From Marivivens sp. (GTDB lineage Bacteria > Pseudomonadota > Alphaproteobacteria > Rhodobacterales > Rhodobacteraceae): a DNA stretch of 64,000 nt. Below, piece after piece: positions 18,056 through 26,268 of this stretch (position 1 is the stretch's first letter; every line of letters starts with the position of its first letter). The notes under the pieces are model-generated. The model was not told the DNA's origin and did no database searches. It saw only the letters and a list, made by a program, of their open reading frames with translations. The DNA is taken from NCBI GenBank assembly GCA_024642115.1, contig JAHEBU010000010.1, positions 62,001 through 126,000 on the forward strand, in the 5' to 3' direction. The position numbers were made by a program, and so were the translations under genes.

Positions 18056-18625
18056 TTAGTAGACGGGGGGGGCGATCACCCAGATCACGACGCAGGGGGC
18101 GTCATGCGGGTTGATCCAGCGAAACGGCTCGCCCCGGATGCGAAAACTGTCGCCCGGGGCCAGATGAAACAGACGGTCGGCGATCCAAAGGTCCAACCGA
18201 CCGGACACGACATAGCCGACCTCTTGCGTCGGTCGGCTGACGGCGTCGGGCAGGACGGCCCCGGGTTCAAAGGTCGAATGAACCACCTCGAAATCGTCGG
18301 TCAGGTCGGGGGACAACAATTCCTCGACCAATCCATCCTCACGGCTGCCGATCGGACGGCGGGCGTCGTGGCGGACGATCAGACCCTGCTCATGTTCTGG
18401 GGCGACCGAGCGGAACAGGCTGGACACCGACACATCCATTAGGCGGGCCATGACGCGCAGATCGTTGATAGACGGCTCGGAAATATCGCGCTCGACCTGG
18501 CTGAGCCAGCCCACAGAGCGGCCCAAGGCTTCGGCCAACCCAGCCAACGTCATGCCCCGCGCCTTGCGCAGGGCGCGCAGATCGGCCCCCAGTGTGCGGG
18601 CATCGGCAGGTAGATCGTGAATCAT
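18056..18625 (-). CDS. XRE family transcriptional regulator with cupin sensor domain
   Basis: A 189-residue regulator. Residues about 12-70 form an XRE helix-turn-helix (LRALRKARGMTLAGLAEALGRSVGWLSQVE); residues about 105-185 form a cupin (VGYVVSGRLDLWIADRLFHLAPGDSFRI) that likely binds a small effector. It is the first gene of the N-methyl-compound operon, with 12 bases to the next. Two 23-bp palindromes of the form TGAAA-N13-TTTCA lie 5-27 and 44-66 bases upstream of its ATG. It therefore probably represses its own operon until the substrate is present. Confidence 0.9.
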   Translation of the reverse strand: MIHDLPADARTLGADLRALRKARGMTLAGLAEALGRSVGWLSQVERDISEPSINDLRVMARLMDVSVSSLFRSVAPEHEQGLIVRHDARRPIGSREDGLVEELLSPDLTDDFEVVHSTFEPGAVLPDAVSRPTQEVGYVVSGRLDLWIADRLFHLAPGDSFRIRGEPFRWINPHDAPCVVIWVIAPPVY

Positions 18626-18629
18626 TTGA

Positions 18630-18652
18630 TGAAATTTCCCCTCGGAATTTCA
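18630..18652. promoter_or_regulatory. Probable operator 1 of the XRE-cupin regulator
   Basis: A 23-bp palindrome with perfect 7-bp arms TGAAATT and AATTTCA separated by 9 bases. It covers the ribosome-binding region just upstream of the regulator ATG. It shares the TGAAA-N13-TTTCA frame with the next site. Confidence 0.6.
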
Positions 18653-18668
18653 CCATGCCAGTCGTTAG

Positions 18669-18691
18669 TGAAAAATCAACTCAAATTTTCA
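18669..18691. promoter_or_regulatory. Probable operator 2 of the XRE-cupin regulator
   Basis: A 23-bp palindrome TGAAAA-N11-TTTTCA, extended by a further G/C pair outside. Its centre is 39 bp from that of operator 1. Same arm sequence and same spacing as operator 1. Confidence 0.6.
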
Positions 18692-18797
18692 CAAAACCCT
18701 CTGCCCGCCTTTATTCCATACCTATCCTCTGGGGGCTCGCCCTTGGTGCGCCATCAGTTCAAGCCCCAATGGCGACCGGGGCGAAGCGCCCCCCACG

Positions 18798-19250
18798 CTA
18801 TCCGGCAAACACCGCCGCCAGAATTGCACCCATTCCCCGCGCATCTTCGGAATCGAACGCATCGGGCTGATCGCTGTCGATATCGAACACACCGATCAAG
18901 ACTCCACCCTTGCCCCAGACAGGCAGCACGATTTCCGACCGGGTCGAGGCCGCACAGGCGATGTGGCCCGGAAATGCCTCAACATCAGGGACCAGTTGCA
19001 CCTCGCCCGTTCTTGCAGCAGCCCCGCAGACCCCGCGCGAAAACGGGATGACCAGACAGCCATGTCCGCCCTGATAGGGGCCGATCTTGAGCAACTCAGG
19101 CCCGACCACCCGGTAAAATCCGGTCCAGTCAAAGCGGTCGTCGGCATGATGCACCTCGCACGCGACAGTCGCCATCAGCGACACCACGTCATCCTCACCC
19201 TCGGTCAGGGCGCCCACAACCTTGGCCAGTTCGGCATAATCCACGCGCAT
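18798..19250 (-). CDS. msrC: GAF-domain free methionine-(R)-sulfoxide reductase
   Basis: A 150-residue single GAF-domain enzyme reducing free methionine-R-sulfoxide. The three cysteines of the fRMsr family are present: Cys65 in GGHGCLVIPF, Cys75 in RGVCGAAA and Cys99 in FPGHIACAAS, followed by RSEIVLPV. ATG 19250 is chosen over an upstream TTG inside the thiolase gene. The start lies two bases from the thiolase stop, so both genes are likely co-transcribed. Confidence 0.88.
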   Translation of the reverse strand: MRVDYAELAKVVGALTEGEDDVVSLMATVACEVHHADDRFDWTGFYRVVGPELLKIGPYQGGHGCLVIPFSRGVCGAAARTGEVQLVPDVEAFPGHIACAASTRSEIVLPVWGKGGVLIGVFDIDSDQPDAFDSEDARGMGAILAAVFAG

Positions 19251-19251
19251 G

Positions 19252-20388
19252 TCAGCCCCGTTCAATGGCAATCGCCGTTCCTTCGCCGCCGCCGATGCAG
19301 ATAGCGGCGACGCCCCGCTTCATCCCCCGCGCCTCCAGCGCGTGCAAGAGGGTCACGATGATCCGCGCACCCGACGCTCCGATCGGATGGCCCAAGGCAC
19401 AGGCCCCGCCATTCACGTTCATCCGGTCGGGTGACAGGCCCATTTCGTGCATGAATGCCATTGGTACGACGGCAAAGGCCTCGTTGACCTCCCACAAATC
19501 CACATCCGCCACGCTCCACCCAATCCGCGCCAGCAGCTTTTTTGCGGCAGGCACTGGGGCCGTCGTGAACCAACCGGGAGCCTGTGCGTGGGACGCATGA
19601 CCAATAATCCGCGCCCGCACCGGCAAACCGCTGTCGGCAGAGGCCAGCACAAGCGCGGCCGCCCCGTCCGAAATGGACGATGAATTGGCCGCCGTAACCG
19701 TGCCGCCCGCCCGGAATGCGGGTTTGAGCAGAGGGATCTTTTCGGGCTTGGCCCGGCCCGGCTGTTCGTCCTGTACCATCTCGCCGACGGCGACGATTTC
19801 GGCGGCAAAGGCGCCGTCCCGCTGGGCGGTCAGGGCGCGGTCCAGCGACCGCAAGGCATAGTCGTCCTGCTGCGCACGGCTGAATTGGAACGCCTCGGCG
19901 CAATCCTCGGCAAAGGTGCCCATCAGGCGGCCGGGATCATAAGCATCCTCAAGCCCGTCCAGAAACATCGAATCGACAACCTGCTGGTGGCCGATCCGCG
20001 CCCCGCCGCGCATCTTGGGCAACAGATAGGGGGCGTTGGTCATGCTCTCCATTCCGCCCGCGACGATCACTTCGGCCCCGCCCAGCGCAATCTGGTCAAA
20101 GGCCAGCATCGCCGCCTTCATCCCCGACCCGCACATCTTGTTCAGGGTGGTGGCCGGAACGTCCTCGCCCAGCCCCGCAGCAAAGCCCGCCTGACGGGCC
20201 GGGGCTTGCCCCTGCCCCGCAGGCAGGACGCAGCCCATGATGACCTCGTCCACCGCAGGCCCTCCTGCCCCCTCCAATGCCGCCCGAATCGCGGCCCCGC
20301 CCAGCGCACTGGCGCTGACCCCCGCCAAGGCACCCTGAAACCCGCCCATCGGCGTACGCGCCGCGCCCGAAATGATGACTTGCCGCAT
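19252..20388 (-). CDS. Acetyl-CoA C-acyltransferase (thiolase)
   Basis: A 378-residue thiolase. The acyl-carrying Cys86 is in NKMCGSGMKA; the C-terminal catalytic residues are in NVNGGACALGHPIGASG and CIGGGEGTA. It condenses or cleaves acyl-CoA and acetyl-CoA in fatty-acid or polyester metabolism; sequence alone does not settle the direction. ATG 20388 is preferred to one 12 bases upstream because GGAGGG lies at good distance before it. It is co-directional with the methionine sulfoxide reductase gene and divergent from gamma-glutamyltransferase. Confidence 0.9.
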   Translation of the reverse strand: MRQVIISGAARTPMGGFQGALAGVSASALGGAAIRAALEGAGGPAVDEVIMGCVLPAGQGQAPARQAGFAAGLGEDVPATTLNKMCGSGMKAAMLAFDQIALGGAEVIVAGGMESMTNAPYLLPKMRGGARIGHQQVVDSMFLDGLEDAYDPGRLMGTFAEDCAEAFQFSRAQQDDYALRSLDRALTAQRDGAFAAEIVAVGEMVQDEQPGRAKPEKIPLLKPAFRAGGTVTAANSSSISDGAAALVLASADSGLPVRARIIGHASHAQAPGWFTTAPVPAAKKLLARIGWSVADVDLWEVNEAFAVVPMAFMHEMGLSPDRMNVNGGACALGHPIGASGARIIVTLLHALEARGMKRGVAAICIGGGEGTAIAIERG

Positions 20389-20521
20389 CTGACCCTCCAT
20401 CGTTTCCCTGATCTTATGGCACTGTTTCCGCATTGGACAGGAAAGCCGCGAATTCGCCACAAATCGATCACAGAGCTGCCGTGCGAAACCGTCATACCTG
20501 TTGTTGTAGCTGCATAGCTTC

Positions 20522-20569
20522 TCTCGGCGCCGGGTGTGATAGCCCCCACCCAGTCGCCCGGCGCCGAGA
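20522..20569. repeat. Long perfect inverted repeat in a divergent promoter region
   Basis: Two 13-bp arms, TCTCGGCGCCGGG and CCCGGCGCCGAGA, separated by 22 bases. It lies between the thiolase start (134 bases away) and the gamma-glutamyltransferase start (67 bases away). No T run follows, so it is not an obvious terminator. Confidence 0.7.
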
Positions 20570-20635
20570 ACATTCCCCCGATTGCATCCCCCGAAATTCG
20601 CCCTAATCTCCGCCTCGAACAGGCGAGGGACCACG

Positions 20636-22213
20636 ATGCGCGACTTTCAGAAACCGGGCCGCTCGGCCGTGTTTGCCACCAACGGCATATGCGCCACTTC
20701 GCACCCACTAGCCGCCAAGGTGGCGATCCAGATGCTGGAGGCTGGCGGGAACGCCGTCGACGCCGCGATCGCAGGGGCTGTCCTGCTGGGGCAATGCGAA
20801 CCGGCGATGACGGGGATCGGCGGGGATTGCTTTGTCCTGCTGTCGCCCCCCGGAACAGAGGACGTTCTGGCCCTGAACGGATCGGGCCGCGCCCCGGCTG
20901 GCCTTCTGGCCGCCGACCTGCGGGCCAAGGGGCATTCCGTCATTCCGCCCAAGGGACCCGAGGCGGTCACGATCCCCGGCGCCGTCGATGCGTTTTGCCG
21001 GTTGTCAAAGGATTGGGGTAAGCTTGGCCTCAAGGCCTCGCTCGCCCCCGCCATTCATTATGCCGAAGCGGGCGTGCCCGTCGCCCCCCGGGCCGCCTAC
21101 GATTGGGCTGGCCATTTCGGATCGCTGCAAGGGACAGCGCGGGACGCCTACCTGCTGAACGGACGGCCGCCGTCTGTCGGGCAGGTCTTTCGGATGCCCA
21201 AACAGGCCGAGGCGCTGCGCCGCATCGCGCTGGAGGGCCGCGCCGGGTTCTACGAAGGCGAGGTGGCCGAGGACATGGTGGCCAGCCTGCGGGCACTGGG
21301 CGGCACGCACACGCTGGACGATTTCGCGGCCACGCGGGCGACCTGGTACAGCCCGATCATGGGCAGCTATGCGGGCCTGGACCTTTATGAGCACCCGCCC
21401 AACGGGCAGGGGGCGACGGCGATCCTGCTTTTGAACATCCTCAAGCATTTTGATCTGGGCAAGATGGATCCGTTCGGGGCCGACCGGGCGCATATCGAGG
21501 CCGAGGCGACCAAACTGGCCTATGACGCCCGCAACCGCTTCCTCGCCGATCCGGACCACACGACCCGGCTGGATCATATGCTGTCGGCCGAAACGGCTGC
21601 GAAACTGGCCGCCCTGATCGACCCGGCCCGCGCCATGCCGGGGAACCTTCCGGGGGCAGAGGGGGTGCATAAAGAGACGATCTATCTGACCGTGGTCGAC
21701 AAGGACCGGATGGTTGTGTCGCTGATCTATTCGATCTTCAATGATTTCGGATCGGGGATCGCGTCGGATAAATTCGGCATCCTGTTCCAGAACCGCGGCG
21801 CGGCGTTCAGCCTGACCGAGGGGCACCCGAACGAGGCCGGGCCGGGCAAGCGGCCCATGCATACGATCATCCCGGCCATGCTCAAACAGGGCGGGCGGGT
21901 TCTGATGCCGTTCGGGGTGATGGGGGGGCAGTATCAATCGACGGGACATGCCCGGTTTGTGACCAACATCACCGATTTCGGACTTGACCCGCAAACGGCC
22001 ATCGACGCCCCCCGCAGCTTTGCCGAAAAAGGGCACCTGCGGGTCGAGACGACCTATGATCCGGCGGTCCTGAGGCAGCTAGAGGAAAAGGGGCATACCC
22101 TGTCGCTGAACGAGGGTCCGATGGGGGGCGCGCAGGCGATCCGCATCCACCCGGACGGAGTTCTGGAGGGGGCATCGGACCCCCGCAAGGACGGCTGTGC
22201 ACTGGGGTATTGA
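20636..22213 (+). CDS. Gamma-glutamyltransferase family protein
   Basis: A 525-residue Ntn-hydrolase made as a proenzyme that cleaves itself at a threonine. The likely nucleophile is Thr348 in VHKETIYLTVVD; the large-subunit part has MTGIGGDCFVL and PGAVDAF, and the small-subunit part has GKRPMHTIIPAM and APRSF. No signal peptide is visible, so it may be cytoplasmic and act as an acylase or glutathione hydrolase-like enzyme rather than a classical periplasmic GGT. ATG 20636 follows GAGGG. Confidence 0.88.
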   Translation: MRDFQKPGRSAVFATNGICATSHPLAAKVAIQMLEAGGNAVDAAIAGAVLLGQCEPAMTGIGGDCFVLLSPPGTEDVLALNGSGRAPAGLLAADLRAKGHSVIPPKGPEAVTIPGAVDAFCRLSKDWGKLGLKASLAPAIHYAEAGVPVAPRAAYDWAGHFGSLQGTARDAYLLNGRPPSVGQVFRMPKQAEALRRIALEGRAGFYEGEVAEDMVASLRALGGTHTLDDFAATRATWYSPIMGSYAGLDLYEHPPNGQGATAILLLNILKHFDLGKMDPFGADRAHIEAEATKLAYDARNRFLADPDHTTRLDHMLSAETAAKLAALIDPARAMPGNLPGAEGVHKETIYLTVVDKDRMVVSLIYSIFNDFGSGIASDKFGILFQNRGAAFSLTEGHPNEAGPGKRPMHTIIPAMLKQGGRVLMPFGVMGGQYQSTGHARFVTNITDFGLDPQTAIDAPRSFAEKGHLRVETTYDPAVLRQLEEKGHTLSLNEGPMGGAQAIRIHPDGVLEGASDPRKDGCALGY

Positions 22214-22393
22214 GTGGCGTTCACGTTTGAACGGACCTTAAGTCATTGAATTTAATAGTTAATCTTAAAATATGGGTTTGGAACTTTGAACTGGGAAAGC
22301 GAGTTGCAGGCGCTTTCAATGGATCGAGTCAGGCAGATTTGCGGCTACCATAAAACGGAATAGAATGCCCACTTTGAGCCCATGTTGACCGAA

Positions 22394-22870
22394 TTATGTG
22401 TAGTCTCGCTCAACCCGATAGTCATTCTGGATCATTTCGATAAGGAGTGGCGCACTGGGAAGAGACGGCCCTCTCGGATACTTCTTTTCTTCGTCAGTCA
22501 GAGGCCGTTCCACTCGCCGTTGTGCGACTCCTTCCCAAAAAAACCATAGGGTGTCGTCTCCCTTCAAGTTGTTTGTCGACCGAAAGGTCGGAAACTTCTT
22601 TAGGTGCCCGGGTAAATCCACATGTGCGACCAACGCAAAAAGCCCTGCGCGGACAGCGTCCTGAATGAGAAAAGCTGTGATAATTTGCGGAGCGCCGGCA
22701 ACCACCGCATCAAAGTCCTTTGGCTCCGTTGTAAAAAATTCCCTGTATATGGCTACGATGAAACCCCACTTTTCATGAGTGTGTGTAATAAGTCCGTAGC
22801 AGACACCTTCAGATGTGAGGATCTGAAATACATCCCCAACCTGTGCCGTCCGTCTCTTGAGAACTGGCAT
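22394..22870 (-). CDS. Orphan immunity-26-like protein
   Basis: A 158-residue protein. The N-terminal QVGDVFQILTSEGVCYGLI fits the GD(I/V)F-I-(L)-dG-YG pattern of Imm26 immunity proteins of polymorphic toxin systems, and the tail FFWEGVAQRRVERPLTDEEKKYP fits its C-terminal part. The assignment is from pattern only. No toxin gene is adjacent. Base composition is clearly more AT-rich than the neighbours, and so is the 180-bp downstream gap, which suggests transfer. ATG 22870 has GGAG seven bases upstream. Confidence 0.55.
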   Translation of the reverse strand: MPVLKRRTAQVGDVFQILTSEGVCYGLITHTHEKWGFIVAIYREFFTTEPKDFDAVVAGAPQIITAFLIQDAVRAGLFALVAHVDLPGHLKKFPTFRSTNNLKGDDTLWFFWEGVAQRRVERPLTDEEKKYPRGPSLPSAPLLIEMIQNDYRVERDYT

Positions 22871-22961
22871 TCAAATACTCCAGATAACCTACCGAAACCA
22901 TTAACGGCCAATGCCCGGCATGTCCGCAAAGCGGCCTTAGAGCTACTCGCCCCACCCGCCT

Positions 22962-23288
22962 TCAGTTCATCTGGAAATGCAGCGGATAGGCCCCGTCCTG
23001 GAACGGGCCGAACAAGTCGGCGAGGTCAGGGTGGTCTACGGGTTCGCCTGAATAGTCGGCTACGAGGTTCTGTTCAGAGACGTAAGCGACGTAATAGCTT
23101 TGGTCGTTTTCGGCCAGCAGGTGATAGAACGGCTGATCCTTGACCGGGCGGCTTTCTTCGGGGATCGCCTCGTACCATTCGTCGGTGTTCGAAAACATGG
23201 CGTCGACGTCAAAAACGACGCCGCGGAAGGGATGCTTCCGGTGCCGGACGACCTGACCAAGGTGATACTTTGCGCGCGTTTTGAGCAT
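22962..23288 (-). CDS. hspQ: Heat shock protein HspQ (YccV)
   Basis: A 108-residue protein of the HspQ/YccV hemimethylated-DNA-binding family. YHLGQVVRHRKHPFRGVVFDVDAMF and QPFYHLLAEND...YVAYVSEQNL are the family core. In enterobacteria HspQ is a substrate and regulator of Lon and helps degrade a mutant DnaA; the role in this group is not known. It reads away from the AEC transporter gene, 81 bases apart. Confidence 0.92.
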   Translation of the reverse strand: MLKTRAKYHLGQVVRHRKHPFRGVVFDVDAMFSNTDEWYEAIPEESRPVKDQPFYHLLAENDQSYYVAYVSEQNLVADYSGEPVDHPDLADLFGPFQDGAYPLHFQMN

Positions 23289-23369
23289 AGAACATCGTCC
23301 CCCAGCCCGTTAGTAAACGGTCCGTGACATCGCGTCCACCAATGTTGGTGAAAATACAGGAAACAGTCT

Positions 23370-24251
23370 GTGAACCTTGTCCTTACAGTGATCGAGATTA
23401 CGGCTCCGGTTTTCCTGCTGGCCGCCATCGGGTTTGGCTGGGTCAAGCTGGGGTTTGAATACCGGGTCGAATTTGTCACCCGCCTGTCGATGACCCTGTC
23501 GGTCCCCTGCCTGATCTTTGTGGCCCTGATGAAAACCAGGATCACGCCCGAGGCGCTGGCGGCCCTGTCGTTGGCCAGCCTGACCGCTTATGTCGCGGTT
23601 GCCCTTCTGATGCTGGCCGTGGTCACATTGGCAGGGATCGACCGGCGCACCTATCTGTCGCCGCTGATCTTTGGCAATACCGGCAACCTTGGGCTGCCGT
23701 TGGCCCTGTTCGCCTTTGGCGATACCGGGTTGGGATATGCCGTGGTGGTGTTTGCCGTGATGGCCGTTCTGTCGTTCACGATCGGCATCTGGATGGTGGC
23801 CGGGGCCGGGTCGCTGGGCCGGGTCCTGCGCGAACCGCTGGTCTGGGGGACGCTGTTGGGCGCGCTGTTCCTGATCAATGGCTGGCAGACGCCGCTTTTC
23901 TTGACACACACGCTCGAATTGGTGGGGCAGATGGCGATTCCGCTCATGCTGATCACCCTTGGCGTGGCCGTGGCCCGGCTGGAAACGGCGGCCTTGGGAC
24001 AGGCCGTCTGGTTGTCGCTGATCAAGGTGGTCGTCTGCGTGGCGGCGGGGGCAGGGGCGGGGCTGTGGTTCGGCCTGGACCCGGTCGCGCTGGCCGTACT
24101 GACGTTGCAGGTGGCGACCCCGGTGGCGGTCACGTCCTACCTGATCGCGGTGAAATACGGCGCAGATGCGCAGCCCGTGGCGGGTCTGGTCGTGGTGTCC
24201 ACGGTGATGTCGGTGGTCGCTTTGCCGCTCATTCTTGCATTTGTGATCTGA
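23370..24251 (+). CDS. AEC family transporter
   Basis: A 293-residue inner-membrane protein with about ten hydrophobic segments, matching the auxin efflux carrier-like permeases of bacteria. Diagnostic parts are SMTLSVPCLIFVAL, GNTGNLGLPLALFAFG and the late IPLMLITLGVAVARL. Substrates of bacterial members include malate and malonate; here unknown. It uses a GTG start with AGGA upstream. It is transcribed alone, and the following lysozyme-like gene starts 75 bases later. Confidence 0.88.
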   Translation: MNLVLTVIEITAPVFLLAAIGFGWVKLGFEYRVEFVTRLSMTLSVPCLIFVALMKTRITPEALAALSLASLTAYVAVALLMLAVVTLAGIDRRTYLSPLIFGNTGNLGLPLALFAFGDTGLGYAVVVFAVMAVLSFTIGIWMVAGAGSLGRVLREPLVWGTLLGALFLINGWQTPLFLTHTLELVGQMAIPLMLITLGVAVARLETAALGQAVWLSLIKVVVCVAAGAGAGLWFGLDPVALAVLTLQVATPVAVTSYLIAVKYGADAQPVAGLVVVSTVMSVVALPLILAFVI

Positions 24252-24326
24252 GCCGGGGCCTTTGTCGTTTTCACAAGGCCATTGATCCGCTAAGATCAAA
24301 AAAAAGCAAAATAAAGCGATGGGCAG

Positions 24327-24914
24327 ATGAGCAGACTCTTTCGCGCCATGATGTTGGTTACCCTGCTGGGAAGCTGTGGTGATCGCGAATTTTCGGCGCC
24401 GCGCAACCTTGAGGATGCGTGCAGTATTGTCACGGAGCATCCCGACTATATGCGGGCGTTCCGCGCGGCCGAACGCAAGTACGGCGTGCCGCCACATGTC
24501 CTGATGGCAATGATTTATCAGGAAAGCAAATTCATCGGCAACAACCGCACCCCCCACCAGTATGTGCTGGGGGTGATCCCGGTGGGCCGCCAGTCGTCCG
24601 CCTATGGCTATTCACAGGCGCTGGATGGCACCTGGGAAGAGTATCAGCAGGCCACCAACCGTTACCGCGCCCGCCGCGACGACATCGACGATGCCGCCGA
24701 TTTCATGGGCTGGTACATGACCGAAACCGTCCGGGTGACGGGCGTGCCCATCGCCGACGCCCGCAATCAGTATCTGGCCTATCACGAAGGTCGGTCGGGC
24801 TATCTGCGCCAGTCCTACAATTCCAAGGCCTGGCTGGTTCGGATCGCGGGCGAAATCGACCAGCGGGCCGCCGTGTATCAGACCCAACTGGCCAGTTGCC
24901 GCCGCGCCCGATAG
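24327..24914 (+). CDS. Transglycosylase SLT-like lipoprotein
   Basis: A 195-residue lysozyme-like protein. The N-terminal hydrophobic stretch ends in a lipobox (LLGSC), so the mature protein is probably a membrane-anchored lipoprotein. The SLT fold shows HVLMAMIYQESKF, where the glutamate is the likely catalytic acid, then AYGYSQALDGTWEEYQ and a late YLAYHEG. It would cut peptidoglycan glycan strands in the periplasm. The 3' end faces the lolA 3' end with only four bases between. Confidence 0.85.
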   Translation: MSRLFRAMMLVTLLGSCGDREFSAPRNLEDACSIVTEHPDYMRAFRAAERKYGVPPHVLMAMIYQESKFIGNNRTPHQYVLGVIPVGRQSSAYGYSQALDGTWEEYQQATNRYRARRDDIDDAADFMGWYMTETVRVTGVPIADARNQYLAYHEGRSGYLRQSYNSKAWLVRIAGEIDQRAAVYQTQLASCRRAR

Positions 24915-24918
24915 GGGG

Positions 24919-25518
24919 TCAGCCCCCCCGCTTGGCCGTTTCGGCCTGGATGTTGAACAGGATGTCCCCGATCCGCCCGCCCTTGGCCAGATCGCCCAGG
25001 ATCACGGTGGTCTGGTTGCCGCCGTCATCTGTCACGATCCATTGCCGCAGTTCGGTTGGATTGGCCGTGAACACCAGTTGAATATTCCCGTATTCGGGAT
25101 GCGCCGGGTCCTGCGCCGTGATCGTGGTGGTCGGCCCGTCCGATGTGTGCGCTGTCACCATCCGCGCCTGCCCAAGGTTCACGTCCCGTTGCAGGATGAT
25201 GTTGAGCGGGGTTTGCGCCAGCGGATACCGATCCGGCCCAGCGTTGGACCGCGGATCAAAGATGGCGACCGATCCGCCCCCGGCCACGACCAGGGTGTCA
25301 TCGGGCGGGTTGTATTCGAACCGGATCCGCCCCGGCCGCTTGATATAGATCGTCCCGGTGGAAATGGTGCCGTCCCCGTTGACCTGGGTGAATTCCCCCT
25401 GCGCGGTCTGAAGCGCGTTCAGATAGCGGCTGAGTTCGGACAGCGGGATTTCCTGCGCCATGGCAGGGGCTGCAAGCATGACGATGGCGGCAGCGGTGAA
25501 CAGGCGACGTGACAACAT
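24919..25518 (-). CDS. lolA: Outer-membrane lipoprotein carrier LolA
   Basis: A 199-residue periplasmic carrier. The signal peptide ends near LAAPAMAQE, followed by QTAQGEFTQVNGDGTISTGTIYIKRPGRIRFEY, the conserved LolA front strand. LolA takes lipoproteins from LolCDE at the inner membrane to the outer membrane. ATG 25518 is chosen over a start 42 bases upstream because it begins the signal peptide. In many Alphaproteobacteria lolA follows ftsK directly; here two small genes separate them. Confidence 0.92.
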   Translation of the reverse strand: MLSRRLFTAAAIVMLAAPAMAQEIPLSELSRYLNALQTAQGEFTQVNGDGTISTGTIYIKRPGRIRFEYNPPDDTLVVAGGGSVAIFDPRSNAGPDRYPLAQTPLNIILQRDVNLGQARMVTAHTSDGPTTTITAQDPAHPEYGNIQLVFTANPTELRQWIVTDDGGNQTTVILGDLAKGGRIGDILFNIQAETAKRGG

Positions 25519-25626
25519 GAACCGGACCCTTTCGTTGAGGATGTCTTGGCATCCCCTCATGTAGGGATCAATGGCGCAAATCCCGCATGTTAAGCGATAA
25601 CAGGCCGGTGGGGTTCCGTTTGATCG

Positions 25627-26268
25627 CTATTGGACGGGCCGGTCAAAGAATACGGTCATGTTGGCCAAAACGCCCACGTCCCATTCGGCGCGGTAGGTTT
25701 CCAGACCGCCGCGCGTCGGTCCCGCGGGGCCAAAGCCGCCATAGCTGGCCCGGAACGTAGCCACGCCAACGCCGTCCCAGAACAGGCAAACCACATAGGC
25801 CGACAGGATTTCCTGCCCGACCTCGCATTCGCCGTGGGCCTCGGGCGGAACGGACCCCAGCGTCGTGGACCCAACCTGCATCCCGCCGGGCCCGGTCACG
25901 CGGGGAGAGGTGGTAAAGACGGAAAAGATATAGGGCTCCTGAAATCCGTGGTCGATCTGATAGATCACCTCGTCCCCCAGCATCAGGGCGAACCCGTCGC
26001 GCGGATCGTAGTGTTCTGGGCCAAAGGTGAACTGGCGCACCTGAAAGTCGGGAAAGGCGGCGGTGATGGAAACGGCGTCGAACACCACCGGATCAGAGCG
26101 TCCCGCCACGCTGTTGACCGTCATGGTCAGCGGATCGGCAAGGCCCATTGTGCCAACAAACGTTGCACTCAGGACTGGGGCAAGCAGGCGATACCGGATC
26201 ACGCGTTTGATCTTTCTGAATTTTGCGCCGTCGTTCCTTGACGGCCCGATGTGGGCAATTTCAATCAT
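25627..26268 (-). CDS. Hypothetical exported protein
   Basis: I do not recognise the family. The protein has a basic stretch (RKIKRVIRYR), a hydrophobic segment (LLAPVLSATFVGTMGLA) that looks like a signal peptide, and about 165 residues of strand-rich mature sequence with two cysteines (GECEVG and YVVCLFWDG). The start is unsure: ATG 26268 overlaps the upstream gene by 8 bases and suggests coupling, while a GTG at 26202 would give a more normal signal peptide (191 residues). Confidence 0.6.
   Translation of the reverse strand: MIEIAHIGPSRNDGAKFRKIKRVIRYRLLAPVLSATFVGTMGLADPLTMTVNSVAGRSDPVVFDAVSITAAFPDFQVRQFTFGPEHYDPRDGFALMLGDEVIYQIDHGFQEPYIFSVFTTSPRVTGPGGMQVGSTTLGSVPPEAHGECEVGQEILSAYVVCLFWDGVGVATFRASYGGFGPAGPTRGGLETYRAEWDVGVLANMTVFFDRPVQ

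Noticed and set aside
24907-24930. GGGGG-N-CCCCC between the lysozyme-like gene and lolA as a terminator
   Set aside because: Short stem overlapping both stop codons and no T run on either strand.
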